A stretch of 64,000 nt of DNA from Marsupella aquatica (taxonomy: Eukaryota > Marchantiophyta): positions 24,986,001 to 25,050,000 of the forward strand of contig OZ316893.1 in the NCBI GenBank assembly GCA_973895155.1. Reading direction: 5' to 3'. This document shows, piece after piece, positions 1-11,631 of this stretch (the stretch's first letter is position 1; each line of letters begins with the position of its first letter). A model generated the notes under the pieces. It searched no databases. It saw nothing but the letters and a program-made list of their open reading frames with translations, and had not been told where the DNA came from. Both the position numbers and the translations under genes were made by a program.

Positions 1-322
1 CGACTATCGCTTATAATGTAAGGATCGTCCTTCTTCGAGTCGTCCGATCTTAACCTCCTGAGTTACAATTGGTAAACTATTGCTCGTTTCCGCATTCATG
101 TCAGTCTGCACGGGAGGTACGCCTTTTAACAACCAGAAAATTGCAAATCTTTTTAAAACATATGTAAACTTGCAACATTACATTAACTTGACGTCAGTCT
201 GCAAACATGTAAATAGGGACTTACTGGACAGACTAGTGTACCCGAGTTCGACGCAACTAGTGGTAGGGGACATCTCCAATCAAGCAATCCAAATGCCCAG
301 CAAAATTAACTTACCTTCAAAA

Positions 323-3300
323 CTATGGTGATTCCTTCTCGTGCACTAACTCACAAGGGCACAGTCGGCGAGAATAAGGATGAAAGCCTTCACAAGAGAA
401 GGAGACCTTTCCTGCACTGTACAGACACGCTCCAGGATGCTGTCCAGGCAAACAACACACATTCCTCAATGACAGAAGATAGAATATGGAGGCAGTTGTT
501 CTCCCATCGTGCCACGTCTTGAAAGCTATGAATATATATAAAGAGAACAGATTATTCCAATGCATGTCGAGTACACTAGAATGAGCTCATTTTGGAAATT
601 CTGTTAGATCATGTCGACCTACCATGTGCCGGGGTGCGGTACTGACTACTTCTGCAGGCTGTTCTTGCCCTGAGCTTGCTATGCATGCCTCTTTACAATT
701 CAAGTACTTCTTCAGCCTGCAGAATTCCGCCAAAACGAATTCGGTAACTTGTCATGAAGTTGGTTCTTGTAATGAAAAAAACTGATGCACTAAGATAGAC
801 ATTTCCGACAATTTATAAGTACGGATAAATTTTCTAATAATCAGAAGAAGTGAAGCATTCTGTAATTACATTGTACACTTGTTTAGTTCTGCAAGTGCAC
901 TGAATTTGCACGTCTTCCCTCTCCCTTTACATGCTGTCTCACATGACTGCCCTTGCCTGCATTTCCATTCTACACCGTAAGTACGTTTGCACTTGAGCAA
1001 AGTGTGGCAGCACAAGCAGACAAAACGTGAGACACAATCAGTAGCAGTAACCAGAGGCCAACCATTACCTGCCGATTACAATGGTCAGGTTCTCCAAGTC
1101 TTCACCATCTCTCTCTGGTTGTTGATCTACATAAATGGAAGGAACTGGATTAGGATCATTAAAACTGTCTTTCAATTACGTCTACGACACATTGCCGCGA
1201 ACATGGCAGCATGTTCTGATTAAGGGATGGCTCAGGACATGCCTCTGAAACTGATCCGTCCTCTGTTTCTATAAACAAAACAAAATAGAGTCATAACAAT
1301 TGACGGTGACATGAGAGCTCGATGGGGACATGAATTCGCCATATAGCCCAAGGGCTACTTAGCAGATTTTTCCGATTACTTCTAACAGAACTCCAGCATA
1401 CTTCAAGAATGGTCTAAGTTGAAAAGTAGAAAACCAAACAACCAACTCCGCCTATATGAAATACCTGCTGGGTTGTCTTCAAGGGCAAAACAATGATGGT
1501 CTTCGCTTGCATATGCATTCTCATGGACCTGTCAAACGATAAGCCTTTAGTGTTTATGTAAGACAGCGCATTGGGTTCTCATCTGAATTCGGTAGAGTTC
1601 AACATTATGTTAGGTGCCTAGCTCTTCAGCCATTCATTACGGTATCACCTAATTGTATCTGACTCCGTAGAGAGGACACTATAATTTTTTGAATACAGAT
1701 ACATCTGAATCAGATGTTCTACCGTATATGTACAAACATTGGTGCGCTTCACGCAGTCTCACATATTCTGCAAGTTTGGACATAGGAGTTCACAATGGGA
1801 AGTTTTCGATGCCCGTTTTTTCTACCTGTTGAACTATACATAACTAGATAGCGAGTATGTACCTTTGGAGCTACGAATTTTTCTGTACTTACCACACTAT
1901 CGGAGTTGTGTCTACATCGGCCGCGGCAATAATCAAAGACGCTAGCACTTGTCCCTGCGACCAAACGGCGACGAAGGACACAACGGGGACATGAGTACAC
2001 ATGACAAGTAGGTGGATAGATGGAACGTTCTAAAGAGACCCAATGATCTGACTTGTAGCTCCAGTGACATGAACTCGTATTTCCGCGTCGTCCAGAAGAA
2101 TCTAACAAGCACAGCTACTCTATGTTGTTTGTCCTCATCAATTCTCCAAAACAGACTACCATAAAATTATAAATTTCTCCTTCTAACGGTCATTATCAAA
2201 AGAACCATAATGAACTATAGGCAAAGGCAGCCACGTCCTGTGATAGTACCTTACCAGCAGTTACTTGCTTTGCAACTTTGGTATTCAAGGCAATCTCAAT
2301 AGGTGTCTGCCAAAGACGAGATCCATGAACTCAGCAATTGAGCTGAAATTTAGACCACAAAAGACGTGGATGAAAATTCAGAGAAGCAGTGAGAAAACAC
2401 TGACATGCATCGGGTCGAGGCAGCATGAGACACAAAACTCAAATCCATTGCAGCATCGAGAATCCATTTTGCATCCCCTGAACATCAAATTTTCGTGGTC
2501 CTGTATGAGTTGCGGACCCATTGCTGTAAAAACAATTTGGGAAATAAGAAGAACCAAGTTTGGCATCCAGAAACGAAGATATACGGACAAAGGAGAAGAG
2601 GAAGTACGCATTGGCGACGAGAATCAATTCATGTCGACTCTCAGAAACCCTAAACCACAATATTCAGCTCTACGCATTGGGGGATTTTAGAGGATGTCTG
2701 GAGGGCAAGAGTGGTTGTTACCGGCATGAGTACTGTTCATTGTTTTCAGGGCAGCAACCCGTCACAGCATGTACTTCCATTATCTTGCAAATATACCCTG
2801 CCCCAAAACGATATCATGGACGCTACTAAGAGAAGCCACAGTTTCTTTTCCTCAAAGTTCAATTTCCATCCGTGGGAGAACTCGTTCTGAAATTCGAGGT
2901 AAAGAAAGCACAAGGAAGGGACTGTCAACCGCGCCAACGAGAGCGAGTTTAGAACCCATACCACGGTTATCTGAGCGTAGGTGACGACCTTGGACGGTAG
3001 TGTTACACAAAGGCATTGCTCCCTGCTGCTGCTCAACGTGATCTCTGAAGCCCCATACAAATTTCCATCAGCAACTCAGATTCCCAATTCCCCTCCAGAA
3101 ATGCCTACTTTTCCAACAATGTCTTCCTTGTACCAGTCTTATGCACATTATCACTCCCCAGATTAACAACTGACCAGAGGCATAAGGTTGAGCCATCGTT
3201 CATAGCCATGGTAGATTTGATCGATTAATTTGTTTCTTTATTTGGCAGCATTGATATTAATTGCGCCATTCCTGTCGTTACAAAATCCATTGCAGCAGTG

Positions 3301-4076
3301 GTATGCGTGTTGCAGCACCTACACAATGGCTTCTGTTATCCGGCGAAGAGCCTTGACATGGCAGGTTTTATTCATACTCAAAGCGTAATTTTGGTCACCC
3401 CTGGGTGACCCATTTTGGCGAGAAATGAGAATAGCATTCAAATCCGTGGGAGTAGTTTAATGGATTTAATGCCACGGGACCAACAAGGTACAAAGCTTTC
3501 CCGACGATCAGACCATGATTGCAAGGCCAGTAAAGGAATAGGAGACTAAGCAGCAAGAAGATCAAACATCCTACCTCGCACTAGGTATCCAATGCAGTGT
3601 CCAGTAGATTTCTCATCAGATTTCGCAAGAAATGGTTAAAGCGACGAAACTCCGTGATCTGAACTAGGGTTCCAGTGTAACGACCCATGGATTCTCATCC
3701 AATTGAGCAAGAAATGCGGACCGTGATCGAACTCCTTGATCTGAACTACGTGTCTGACGTAGCGACCATCAATTTCAATCTAATTGCAAAAATAAATTCG
3801 GACAGTGATCAAACTCCCAGATCCGACCTAACGTTCGTTCGTTCCTTCTGATTGACCAACAAATTCGTACAGGGCTCTGCAGTGAATGTCTGAATCGGTA
3901 ACCAAACCGTGATCGGAGAGAGGGAGGAGTGGAGTTCAGGCAGGGACTCACATGCTAGTACCTTCCTCCTCCACGAGAGCGCTTGTGCGGGACACAGAGA
4001 GAAGCAGAACAAGAAGAGGAAGACGCAAGAACACGAATTGAAGCGAGCAACAGGGCCCGGAAGAAATCACCGCCAT
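323..4076 (-). CDS. SPRING/C12orf49-like secretory-pathway protein, 11 exons, 292 aa
   Basis: Exons on the minus strand: 4076-3962, 3042-2962, 2797-2722, 2477-2405, 2306-2255, 1954-1893, 1528-1465, 1126-1069, 956-870, 716-623, 439-323. All junctions are GT-AG, phase is kept throughout, and the total is 879 nt. The start was chosen because residues 12-29 form a hydrophobic signal or anchor segment (LQFVFLRLPLLVLLLSVS). The rest is luminal and cysteine-rich: CNTTVQGRHLRSDNRG with an NTT glycosylation sequon, the core CCNGFEFCVSCC, then YCRGRCRHNSDSVVHENAY, and a plant-type tail PGACLYSAG...RRLCPC. Animal SPRING is a Golgi glycoprotein that supports site-1 protease (S1P/MBTPS1) and SREBP activation. 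Plants have S1P but no classic SREBP, so a role in S1P-dependent processing is inference. The animal family covers the cysteine core; the C-terminal extension resembles plant homologues as I remember them. Identification of the family is firm, function is not. Confidence 0.88.
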
Positions 4077-7000
4077 CTTCACTGCTCCCTTGACTGGTTG
4101 ATTGCTTCCTTGCTTGCTTGTCGACCAGATCTGGTTTGGTCTGCTGTGGGAGGTGAGCATTAGCAATCACGACATTCTGATGAATTGAACAGACAGAATG
4201 AGAGGCAGAGGAATAGTGATAGCATAATGAGTGTTACAACGAAAATAGTGTGACACTGTAAAAGCATGTAAACACCGTGAAGTAATAGTAATGCTGAGAT
4301 TCACTACAGGTCATTGACGCTCTTTGTTGTCAGATTATTACAATCTTTACCTTAGTCAGCATTACCCAAAACAAAAGTCTGGATGGGCCAAGACATTGTC
4401 CCTGCCCATCCCCATGGCCTGCATAAAGCAATTGTTAACTTTACACCGGAAAGAAAAGGAACCGGTTCTGCATCGCAGCTGATGACTTTGATTGCCTTGG
4501 GGAGAAAGTAGTCAAGACAACATGGTGATCCTGAGTAATGGCATGATTTCTTTCAGGTTGAAGGTAGTAACGTAGTCAAGTTACCGAGTAAACTGGTTTG
4601 GTAATGTAATTGAAACCGACCACAGACGATAAGCAGACCACATATAGGTCATATTTCAGTAAAACATATAAACAATGTTATCTAAGTCATTTAAATGTTC
4701 TAAGCAAGTCCATCCAAGCTTTGCCGGCCCATATGGGCTTCATAGACAAAGTGGAGGTCTATCCAAGCTTGTTTCCAGTGTTACTTAGGAAATCTAATTC
4801 ATAACGCACAATCACGAGTTGCTCCTTCTTCCTACTTATAGATTGAAGTCTCATACTATGACTCTCGGTGAGGGCATAACTAAAAGTGAGCGCACAGAAA
4901 AAAACAAGGATGGGGCAAGATGAACAAAGATGGGGGCAAAGATACTTTACTACTTTAACATTGGTCAGATTATTACACTGTATACCCTAGTCAGTGTTAC
5001 TAGGGAGTAAGAGTAACACTGAGATACAGTACATACATTGTCAGTCTCTTTTGTCAGATTACATTCTTTGCCAATCTTCTTTTGGTCAGATTATTTTACC
5101 TTTTTAGGGAAAAGTGAGTAACAGTAATACTGAGATTGACTAAAGTACCTTGCCACTCATTTTTGCCATATTATAAACTTTGCCACTCTTTTCTTGGCAG
5201 ATTATAACACTGTTTTAGAGCAGGTAGTGTTACTACAGAAATAGTGTGACACTGTAAATAGTGCAAGTAACAGTACCATGAGCACAGAGAAGTTTTAAAG
5301 ATCAAATAACAATAATTATGGAACATAGTGAGACAACACTGATTCCTGTGAAAACACAAATGATGAGCTTTCATAAATGTAATTGTTTAGTTATGCTATT
5401 ACAGTCTCTGTCTATCTACTGTCCAAAAATGCATGTTTTCCCTACCATTTTGTTTACACCTGACTATTGATACCAAAATTGGTTTCATGCAACATTGGAG
5501 GTGTCAACAGTCCCCCTGCAAATAATTTGAGCTAATGTCCACTGGGAACACTAATTTAATCACTCTCAATTGTTGAGGATACGGAGATAATGTTAGTAAG
5601 ACTATTTTCATGGGATTCAAATTTTTTTGAGCTACACTTTTACCATTTGTAACACTAACTATGGTGACAAGGGTAAGCTACCATATTTCTTTCTCCAAAT
5701 AGATGCTTTACCATCTTTTCTTGCCATGTGTTCGACAAACTAACTCGTATTAGCTTAGAGTGATATGTAGGTGGTCACCTTGCACCTTTCATGAATTGGA
5801 TGGTTGAAACTCTCTTTCACTCTGATGGAATATCCCGCTATTGCCCTCCAAACTTTGGGGTGAGTCTATGGGGTCTCGGTAACTGCACATCAAAATATGT
5901 GTACGACACCCCTGCATACCATGATAATCCTAGTTGTTTTCTTTCGATCAATGAATGCAGCCACATTTTGATGTGTGATTACCAGCAGGGGAGTCTATGC
6001 AGTCATCCTGTCCCAACCATCCTGCTCCTCGTCACCTTTGATTTATGAGAGAGAGAGACCCAAACCCAAGTTGGAGGGTGGCAAGGGGTGTGCAAGTTGT
6101 CATCCTGTCCCAACCATCCTGCTCCTCGTCACCTTTGATTTATGAGAGAGAGAGACCCAAACCCAAGTTGGAGGGTGGCAAGGAGTGCGAAAGTTGTTAT
6201 CAAGGGAGTTTCAGCCATCAGGATAAATCCGGCCACTGTTGGGTAGTTTGAACTCTGCTTGCTTACTTTGGTTACCCATGCGTATTATTGATGACAAAGT
6301 ATGAACTAAACTGAAAAGATTGGCAAAGTGTAGTTTTTGATAGAAAAGTATGATAGCCCAGTAAATGAGTATGACATGGGCCCAACGGGTTGTCCTGACA
6401 AAGATGACATGTCAACATGCATTTGGCCAGTAATAGAAGGTTTTCAGTGGATCTGTCCATGAAGTGATGGCGTGAGGTTCCTTTGGTGAATATGGTTACC
6501 ATGGTTATAGTGTATAATCTTACACTTCCATATGGTGATACTTACACTTCCATGTTGTGACACTACAAGATTTTGGGAGGGGAAGAAAATCAGAGAAAGG
6601 AAAACAATGGCATTGAGGGTGCGCAGGCAGTGGGTGTTCTCCCATGAAATACCTTAGGTGATACCAACATGGCCACAATGACAACTGTCCAATGTCAGCA
6701 GACTGGGATTCAAACGCACAGATTCACAAGTGGAACTTGCCCCAAAAGATATCATAACTCCTTGCCGGCATGCACCACAATGCTATGTGACATTGAGGTA
6801 TCATTTGTCAACAAATCCAAAATCTAGATCCCAGCTGTTCCATTGTGGGGATGCTGCCTATCCACTGATTAACTTCCACTTCATGACACATGGGACCACT
6901 ACCTCTGCAGATTTCTTGGATCCATCTTACTGCCATCTCACACAGACGATCTACTTCCTCTAGGCATCACATAATGGCTATTAGGTTGATGAATTTCACA

Positions 7001-7200
7001 TGGGAGTCTTCATCAACAAGAACGAGGGGGCCAGTGATCAATTACCCTGTGTTTTAATAAACCCCTAGAGAACTGTCCAATGCTAATGACCAATTTAGCG
7101 TGACCCGCTTGACAGGCCAATCATGTCATTCTAACTCTCCTTCACGATAATATACATATCACACCTACGAGGTGGATTTAAGAATGTTTTTTGGTGCTCG
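4077..7200. other. Intergenic, repeat-bearing, no gene seen
   Basis: I find no coding frame with recognisable domains or a convincing exon series. Positions 4230-5300 hold several diverged copies of a motif built from GTCAGATTATTACA and AGTAACACTGAGAT, spaced irregularly, which looks like an old degenerate repeat. The first hundred bases left of 4170 should contain the 5' UTR and promoter of the SPRING-like gene. Confidence 0.6.
6002..6195. repeat. 97-bp tandem duplication, two copies
   Basis: The block starting GTCATCCTGTCCCAACCATC at 6002 recurs at 6099 with almost no changes, giving a period of 97 bp. Each copy contains a GAGAGAGAGA run. The low divergence suggests a recent local duplication. 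Open frames through it are a by-product of the repeat. Confidence 0.9.
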
Positions 7201-10200
7201 CTAACCAACATCAATGGTTTTGTTTAGAAGCCTATCTATATCAGGAGTCAGCACAACCCGTTGATTGATATTCCCAAGGAAAAGACAATGCTTGGCGACT
7301 GGATTAACAGCAGCCAACTCCTGAGCAAAAACACAATTCGTTCCTGGCATTGCCTACAGCATTTAAATCAGAGAAAGGTATCAGTATTTCAAAATCCAAA
7401 AACAGCACCACCAGCCCATCCATACGTTCTCAGCTTAGCATATTGTTCCTTTGCAATTCATATTTCTATTTAGCAAAATGCTAGTTCGAGCGATTTGCAT
7501 TCCAGCCTATAATGCATCCAACTGACATTCAAAAGAGACGATTCTCGCATGCCCATCTATGACTCTGAGATTTCTAATTTTCAGAGTAAACCCACTTACA
7601 TCCAAAATGACATCACCCAGCCTCAATTTGACTGCTCCACTTTCATATATTAACAGCTTGCCAAGAAAACCTTCAGGCAGCATGTCCAAACTGATAAGAC
7701 CCCCAGGACGCTTGCTCAGTTCCGTGCCGCCATTTTCTCCCTCAGTTTCAGGCAGCATGTCAACTGGGAGTGCAGAGGGCAGTTGGAAAAACATGAACTT
7801 GTCTTCTGCACTTTCCTCCTGCCAAGCCGAAACACACTATGATATTTGATCATACAAAGCCTTGTCCCGCAATACGATTTCTAATGCTTCATGGGTGTTT
7901 CCATGGCCCATAAGCCCAGCTGTAACAGCCATAAAATTGCCACAAGCAGAGAGCAGGCGCCCAAATCAAAATTGCGGCCATTTTGATTTAATAATCATAC
8001 AGATCACAGCACGCCACATCGTTCGCAAATGTGCTCATTACTAGGGGCTGACTTTTGACTGGAACCCCATAAACATCCCGTACAGTAAACATGCAGTTTT
8101 TGGCTATGGGCATACTCTTCCCTAAGATCTCATGTCAGCCGACGGGAATACTCTACAGCTCTCGAGGAAATCTCCTCCTGCCGCATGTCCCACTTCGTAG
8201 GAATTAAATAAACGATAGAGAACATTATACATCCAAATGGAGAGAAACACTCACGAGAAGCCCAAGCTCTTGTGCAGGAGGAATTGCATCTTCATCGTAT
8301 TCGTGGTCCTCTCCAAACTCCTCTTCATCCAACAATTCTACGAGAAGCAAATGGAACGATCAGACGAAGACCTTCGCTGGTTCTAATTAATTGGACGTCA
8401 GGTTATCATTTGCATAAGAAAACCGTTAGAGTTAAGTAAACACAGCCATGGAATCTATGTTTTCGGTGGCTGGCAATGGTAGGTGCTGACTATCTACGAC
8501 GCTGCAAACGAAGTTCTAGATCCTGCCACAAATTAAAACACCACAGCAGAACGAAACAATCGACACCAGGAGCTGGCTTCGACAATTGCCATTAAATTGA
8601 CATTAAAGATCGTCCACTGTAAAAGATGTAAATAACACCAACAACAAGACCAGTTCAGCATCAAGCTGGCCTGCACATTGGACTACGTGGGCCCACCTGC
8701 TGTGCCAGACATTGGTTTTCTGAGAGGAAGTGTCACTGGATAATACTTTGTGTAGTCCTGTAAAATAGATTCAAAAGCATCGTCAAATGATTAGATCACT
8801 GCACAGATAGCAACATTGACGGGGTTCATTCCACAAAATAAATTTCTTAAGATGTGAAATCAATTGTTGTACTGCAGTTATTCCAGGAGCTCTCTTACCA
8901 GAGGGTCTTGTGCAAGTTTCTTTTTGGTGGATTTGGGTTGGACATAGGGTTCATTATCTGCAAGAAGGTGCAGAAAGTCAGGCAGTGGACGTATCTACTT
9001 ATTATTCTTCTCATGTACTCAAGACAACTAGAAATGTTCGACATTTGTAAGCCAGAAATGAAGTTGTAAAGCGACCAAGAGAGAAATTACCTTCTATGAC
9101 GAATTTGGAATTTCTTCTACTAGATACTCCACCTCCACCACTACCCCCACCCCCACCCCCACCCCCTCCACCACCCCCACCACCCCCACCACCCCCACCC
9201 CCTCCTCCACCACCTCCACCAGACCATCCACCACCTCCTGCACCGCCCCCTCCTCCTCCACCTCCTCCTCCTCCCCCTGCTCTGGCATTGGCAAAGCCAA
9301 GAGACCCAGCAGCAGCTCGTCCAGCAGTAGTTGACCCATATCCAAACGCTACTCGAACGGCGGCTGTGGCATTCCATGCATTCGGATATCTTATTGGTCA
9401 GTGAACAAACAAGTTGCAGAAAAAACATGTGACGCCTAAAGACGAGAATTCTGAGAGGACTACAGGTTGGAATCTTGAGGGAATGCAGAAATAATGAAAT
9501 AATTACTTCCACTAGTGCATGACAGTCGTGAGCAAACCTTTATTGTCTTGCCGCCGTCGAAACCCAGCTGCATCCTCCTGTGATTGCTGCAGCCAGAAAA
9601 TCATTCCAGAGGCCTTGTTTAGAGTAACGAACCAGTGGCAAGCGAAATGATCTACATCTGTATACGTAAGCAACAAATTTGCTTCGATTCAAAAAGTGGC
9701 TAGGGTTTAGTTAGGGTTTAGTCCTTCCAAGCTTAAGACCACACCACCTTGAAGGGAAGCCAGGGATCCCCCAAAAACAATTGCACAAACCCTTTTGAAA
9801 GACGCGTACATTCTTGTCACTATCGTTGCACTCTAGATAAATTGATGTTCAATCAGCCATTCCCAATAGCAGTGGGACGAGAAGTATGGCCTTCAATACC
9901 TTGATCAGCCTCTGCAACTCATCCGGAAGCTCTCCATTATCTCCATCACCCTGCTCCCTAAATTTGGAGAAATGATAGTTGTTACGGAGGCAATTAAGGT
10001 GGGCAATCAATCACTTGATCGATTAATTCAAAGTGCAGGTGGAAAGTAAGCAGGCAGTACCTCTTGACTGCAGATAGCTTCTTCAGACGCCGGGATGGTA
10101 CTTTAGGCTCAAATTTCGTCTGCAACCACGCAATCACAGTAAATAATGGGCTGCTGCAGTTCATCCCCACATTCCCAGAACAGCAAGGTGGACATGGGAG

Positions 10201-10384
10201 TCATGAATTTACCAACCTTCCTTACTCCTCCATGAGTGAACGCTTCGGCCGGTAAAATGTTGGCATCACCGTCACCTGTTGCTTTCACTTTGCTCTCTGT
10301 TCCTTTCTCTTTCGATGATTTGTCACCTCTTGAGGCTTCCGACATGTTTCTACCTTCCTCCTGCACGAATTTCTCGTCCTTCAT
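7201..10384 (-). CDS. RPC4: RNA polymerase III subunit RPC4 (Rpc53/POLR3D), 10 exons, 390 aa
   Basis: Exons on the minus strand: 10384-10226, 10119-10061, 9957-9900, 9586-9538, 9363-9091, 8957-8899, 8757-8697, 8337-8255, 7818-7600, 7353-7201. All are GT-AG and in phase, total 1173 nt. RPC4 is a peripheral subunit that with RPC5 forms the TFIIF-like module of Pol III, acting in nuclear initiation, termination and reinitiation. Family marks: basic N-terminal TKFEPKVPSRRLKKL (about residues 54-68), YYPVTLPLRKP mid-protein, and the C-terminal RPC4 domain with DKFMFFQLPSALP, LPEGFLGKLLIYESGAVKL, CVFAQEL and VVLTPDIDRLL. Exon 5 encodes an unusual, almost pure glycine insertion of about 50 residues, which helps make the protein longer than I expect for plant RPC4. 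A second in-frame ATG at 10345 is an alternative start. The fold assignment is secure; the exact N-terminus is less so. Confidence 0.92.
9128..9276 (-). repeat. Coding polyglycine microsatellite (CCN/CCCCCA on the plus strand)
   Basis: The plus strand is an almost uninterrupted run of CCA, CCT and CCCCCA units. Read on the minus strand, in the RPC4 frame fixed by both flanking splice sites, it encodes glycine broken only by a short AGGGGWSG segment and a final SGGGG. The coding strand carries many GGGGG runs separated by single T bases. The plus-strand proline frame here is a shadow. Confidence 0.9.
9700..9720. promoter_or_regulatory. Tandem telo-box-like motif in an RPC4 intron
   Basis: Two TTAGGGTTTA-type motifs lie 10 bp apart in the third intron of the RPC4 gene (between 9900 and 9586). 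On the gene's own strand they read AAACCCTAA, the telo-box often found near the 5' ends of plant translation and ribosome-biogenesis genes. Whether it acts here is unknown. Confidence 0.4.
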
Positions 10385-11180
10385 CAATTGCACCAAAATT
10401 CCCCCGAGCTAACAAGCGCAGGACTCGTCTGCAGAGAGGAAATCTAGATTGAATGGGAGTCCGGGGCAGAGACTGAGCCAATCTTTCAAAGCTCAGAGCT
10501 CAGGCAACGAAAGGTTTTGGTGTGAGCAATGCCCGTGCGTGACCAAATGCACCAATTGAGAAGCAGCTCAGTAGGAATTTGTAACAAGTCCAGACGGAAA
10601 TCCAATTCTGTCCCTTGCAAGGCTTCGGCAAAGGAACAGAGAGTGTGACACAAAAGAGCACGGGAGGGGGAGAAGGGTCACAGTGCGATTGGGGCCCTGG
10701 GGCAGGGCCAGGGGCAGGGGCGAGGTTTTGTACCGGGTTCCATCAGACCCCCTGTGCCCCCCTCACCCCTCCAGCAGCCCTACTTAGGGGTACAATAATA
10801 TTTTATTTATTGGAGAGATATACTTGATGTTCCCCCAAAATGAAAAATGTCACTTATGGACCCCTAAGGTTTCTGGTATATTCTGAGCCCATTTTATGTT
10901 TAGGGTCCCTAAACCGAGAACAAACATCCATAGTCATGTGCTAGGATGAATGATGGCATAAATCATTTCTCTAGGTTTACAAATTTAAAGTCAAACCCAT
11001 ATCAAGATTGATAAATAGGTGTTTTACATAAAATTGATATGCATTGTAACTTTTTTTTCTTTCTTGTCCACAAGCCTTGGGAGGATTAGGAAACCCCTAT
11101 GGCACTAACAATGATGATGTTGATGGGTAAAAAACTCAAGGGTGGAAGGGAGAGCCATCACACCATTGGTAAGGAACTTA
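10385..11180. other. RPC4 upstream region, no gene
   Basis: This should contain the RPC4 promoter and 5' UTR at its left side. A GC-rich stretch with GGGGCAGGGGCAGGGG-like units occurs at 10690-10725. The rest is AT-rich without coding potential, and ends at the TTA target site (11178-11180) of the Harbinger element. Confidence 0.5.
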
Positions 11181-11200
11181 GAGTATCCCCACCGGTGCTC
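11181..11200 (+). repeat. Left terminal inverted repeat of the Harbinger element
   Basis: It pairs with the inverted sequence at 15271-15290. GAGYATCC, then CACCGGT are shared, and the outer neighbour is the TTA target duplication. Confidence 0.88.
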
Positions 11201-11631
11201 GCCATCGGGCTGCAGGCTGGCATATCGCAGATTATACAGGGTTAAGGCATTTTATTGGGTTGCACTAGTGTTCCGTATCGCGAAAATTTATACAGGTGTT
11301 TGCGTCCAGCAATTTCCCGACCGGAATACTTGGCCCTTTTCCAGGTCCGCATTCCCCTTTTGCCAATGTTGCCAAACATCATCTACGCTCCAGCCCGTGC
11401 CACATGTTGACATCCCAGGCACCCTGCAGCGTTCCCTCACTTTTTTCTGAAATTGGCGCCAGTGTCTGCATTCGAAGGCAGAGCTCTGCCAAAGCTTGTC
11501 GAGTGTGCTCTGCCAGCCTTGTCGAGTGCACAGTGCAGCACACATTTTTCTGCGCACCTATTGTGGTCCCGACTCCCGAATTTTAACGTACAGCACAGTG
11601 ATTGACAGTGCCTTGTGTGTGATCTGACGAC

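Noticed and set aside
1180-1268. Possible extra exon of the SPRING-like gene encoding ETEDGSVSEAC...
   Set aside because: It has an acceptor-like start and 29 open codons, but adding it shifts phase into the next well-supported exon (1126-1069). The model without it keeps phase and joins VHENAY...NPA to the DLENLTIVIGR exon.
9096-9404. Plus-strand polyproline open frame
   Set aside because: It is the antisense shadow of the RPC4 polyglycine exon, whose frame is fixed by splice phase and family motifs.
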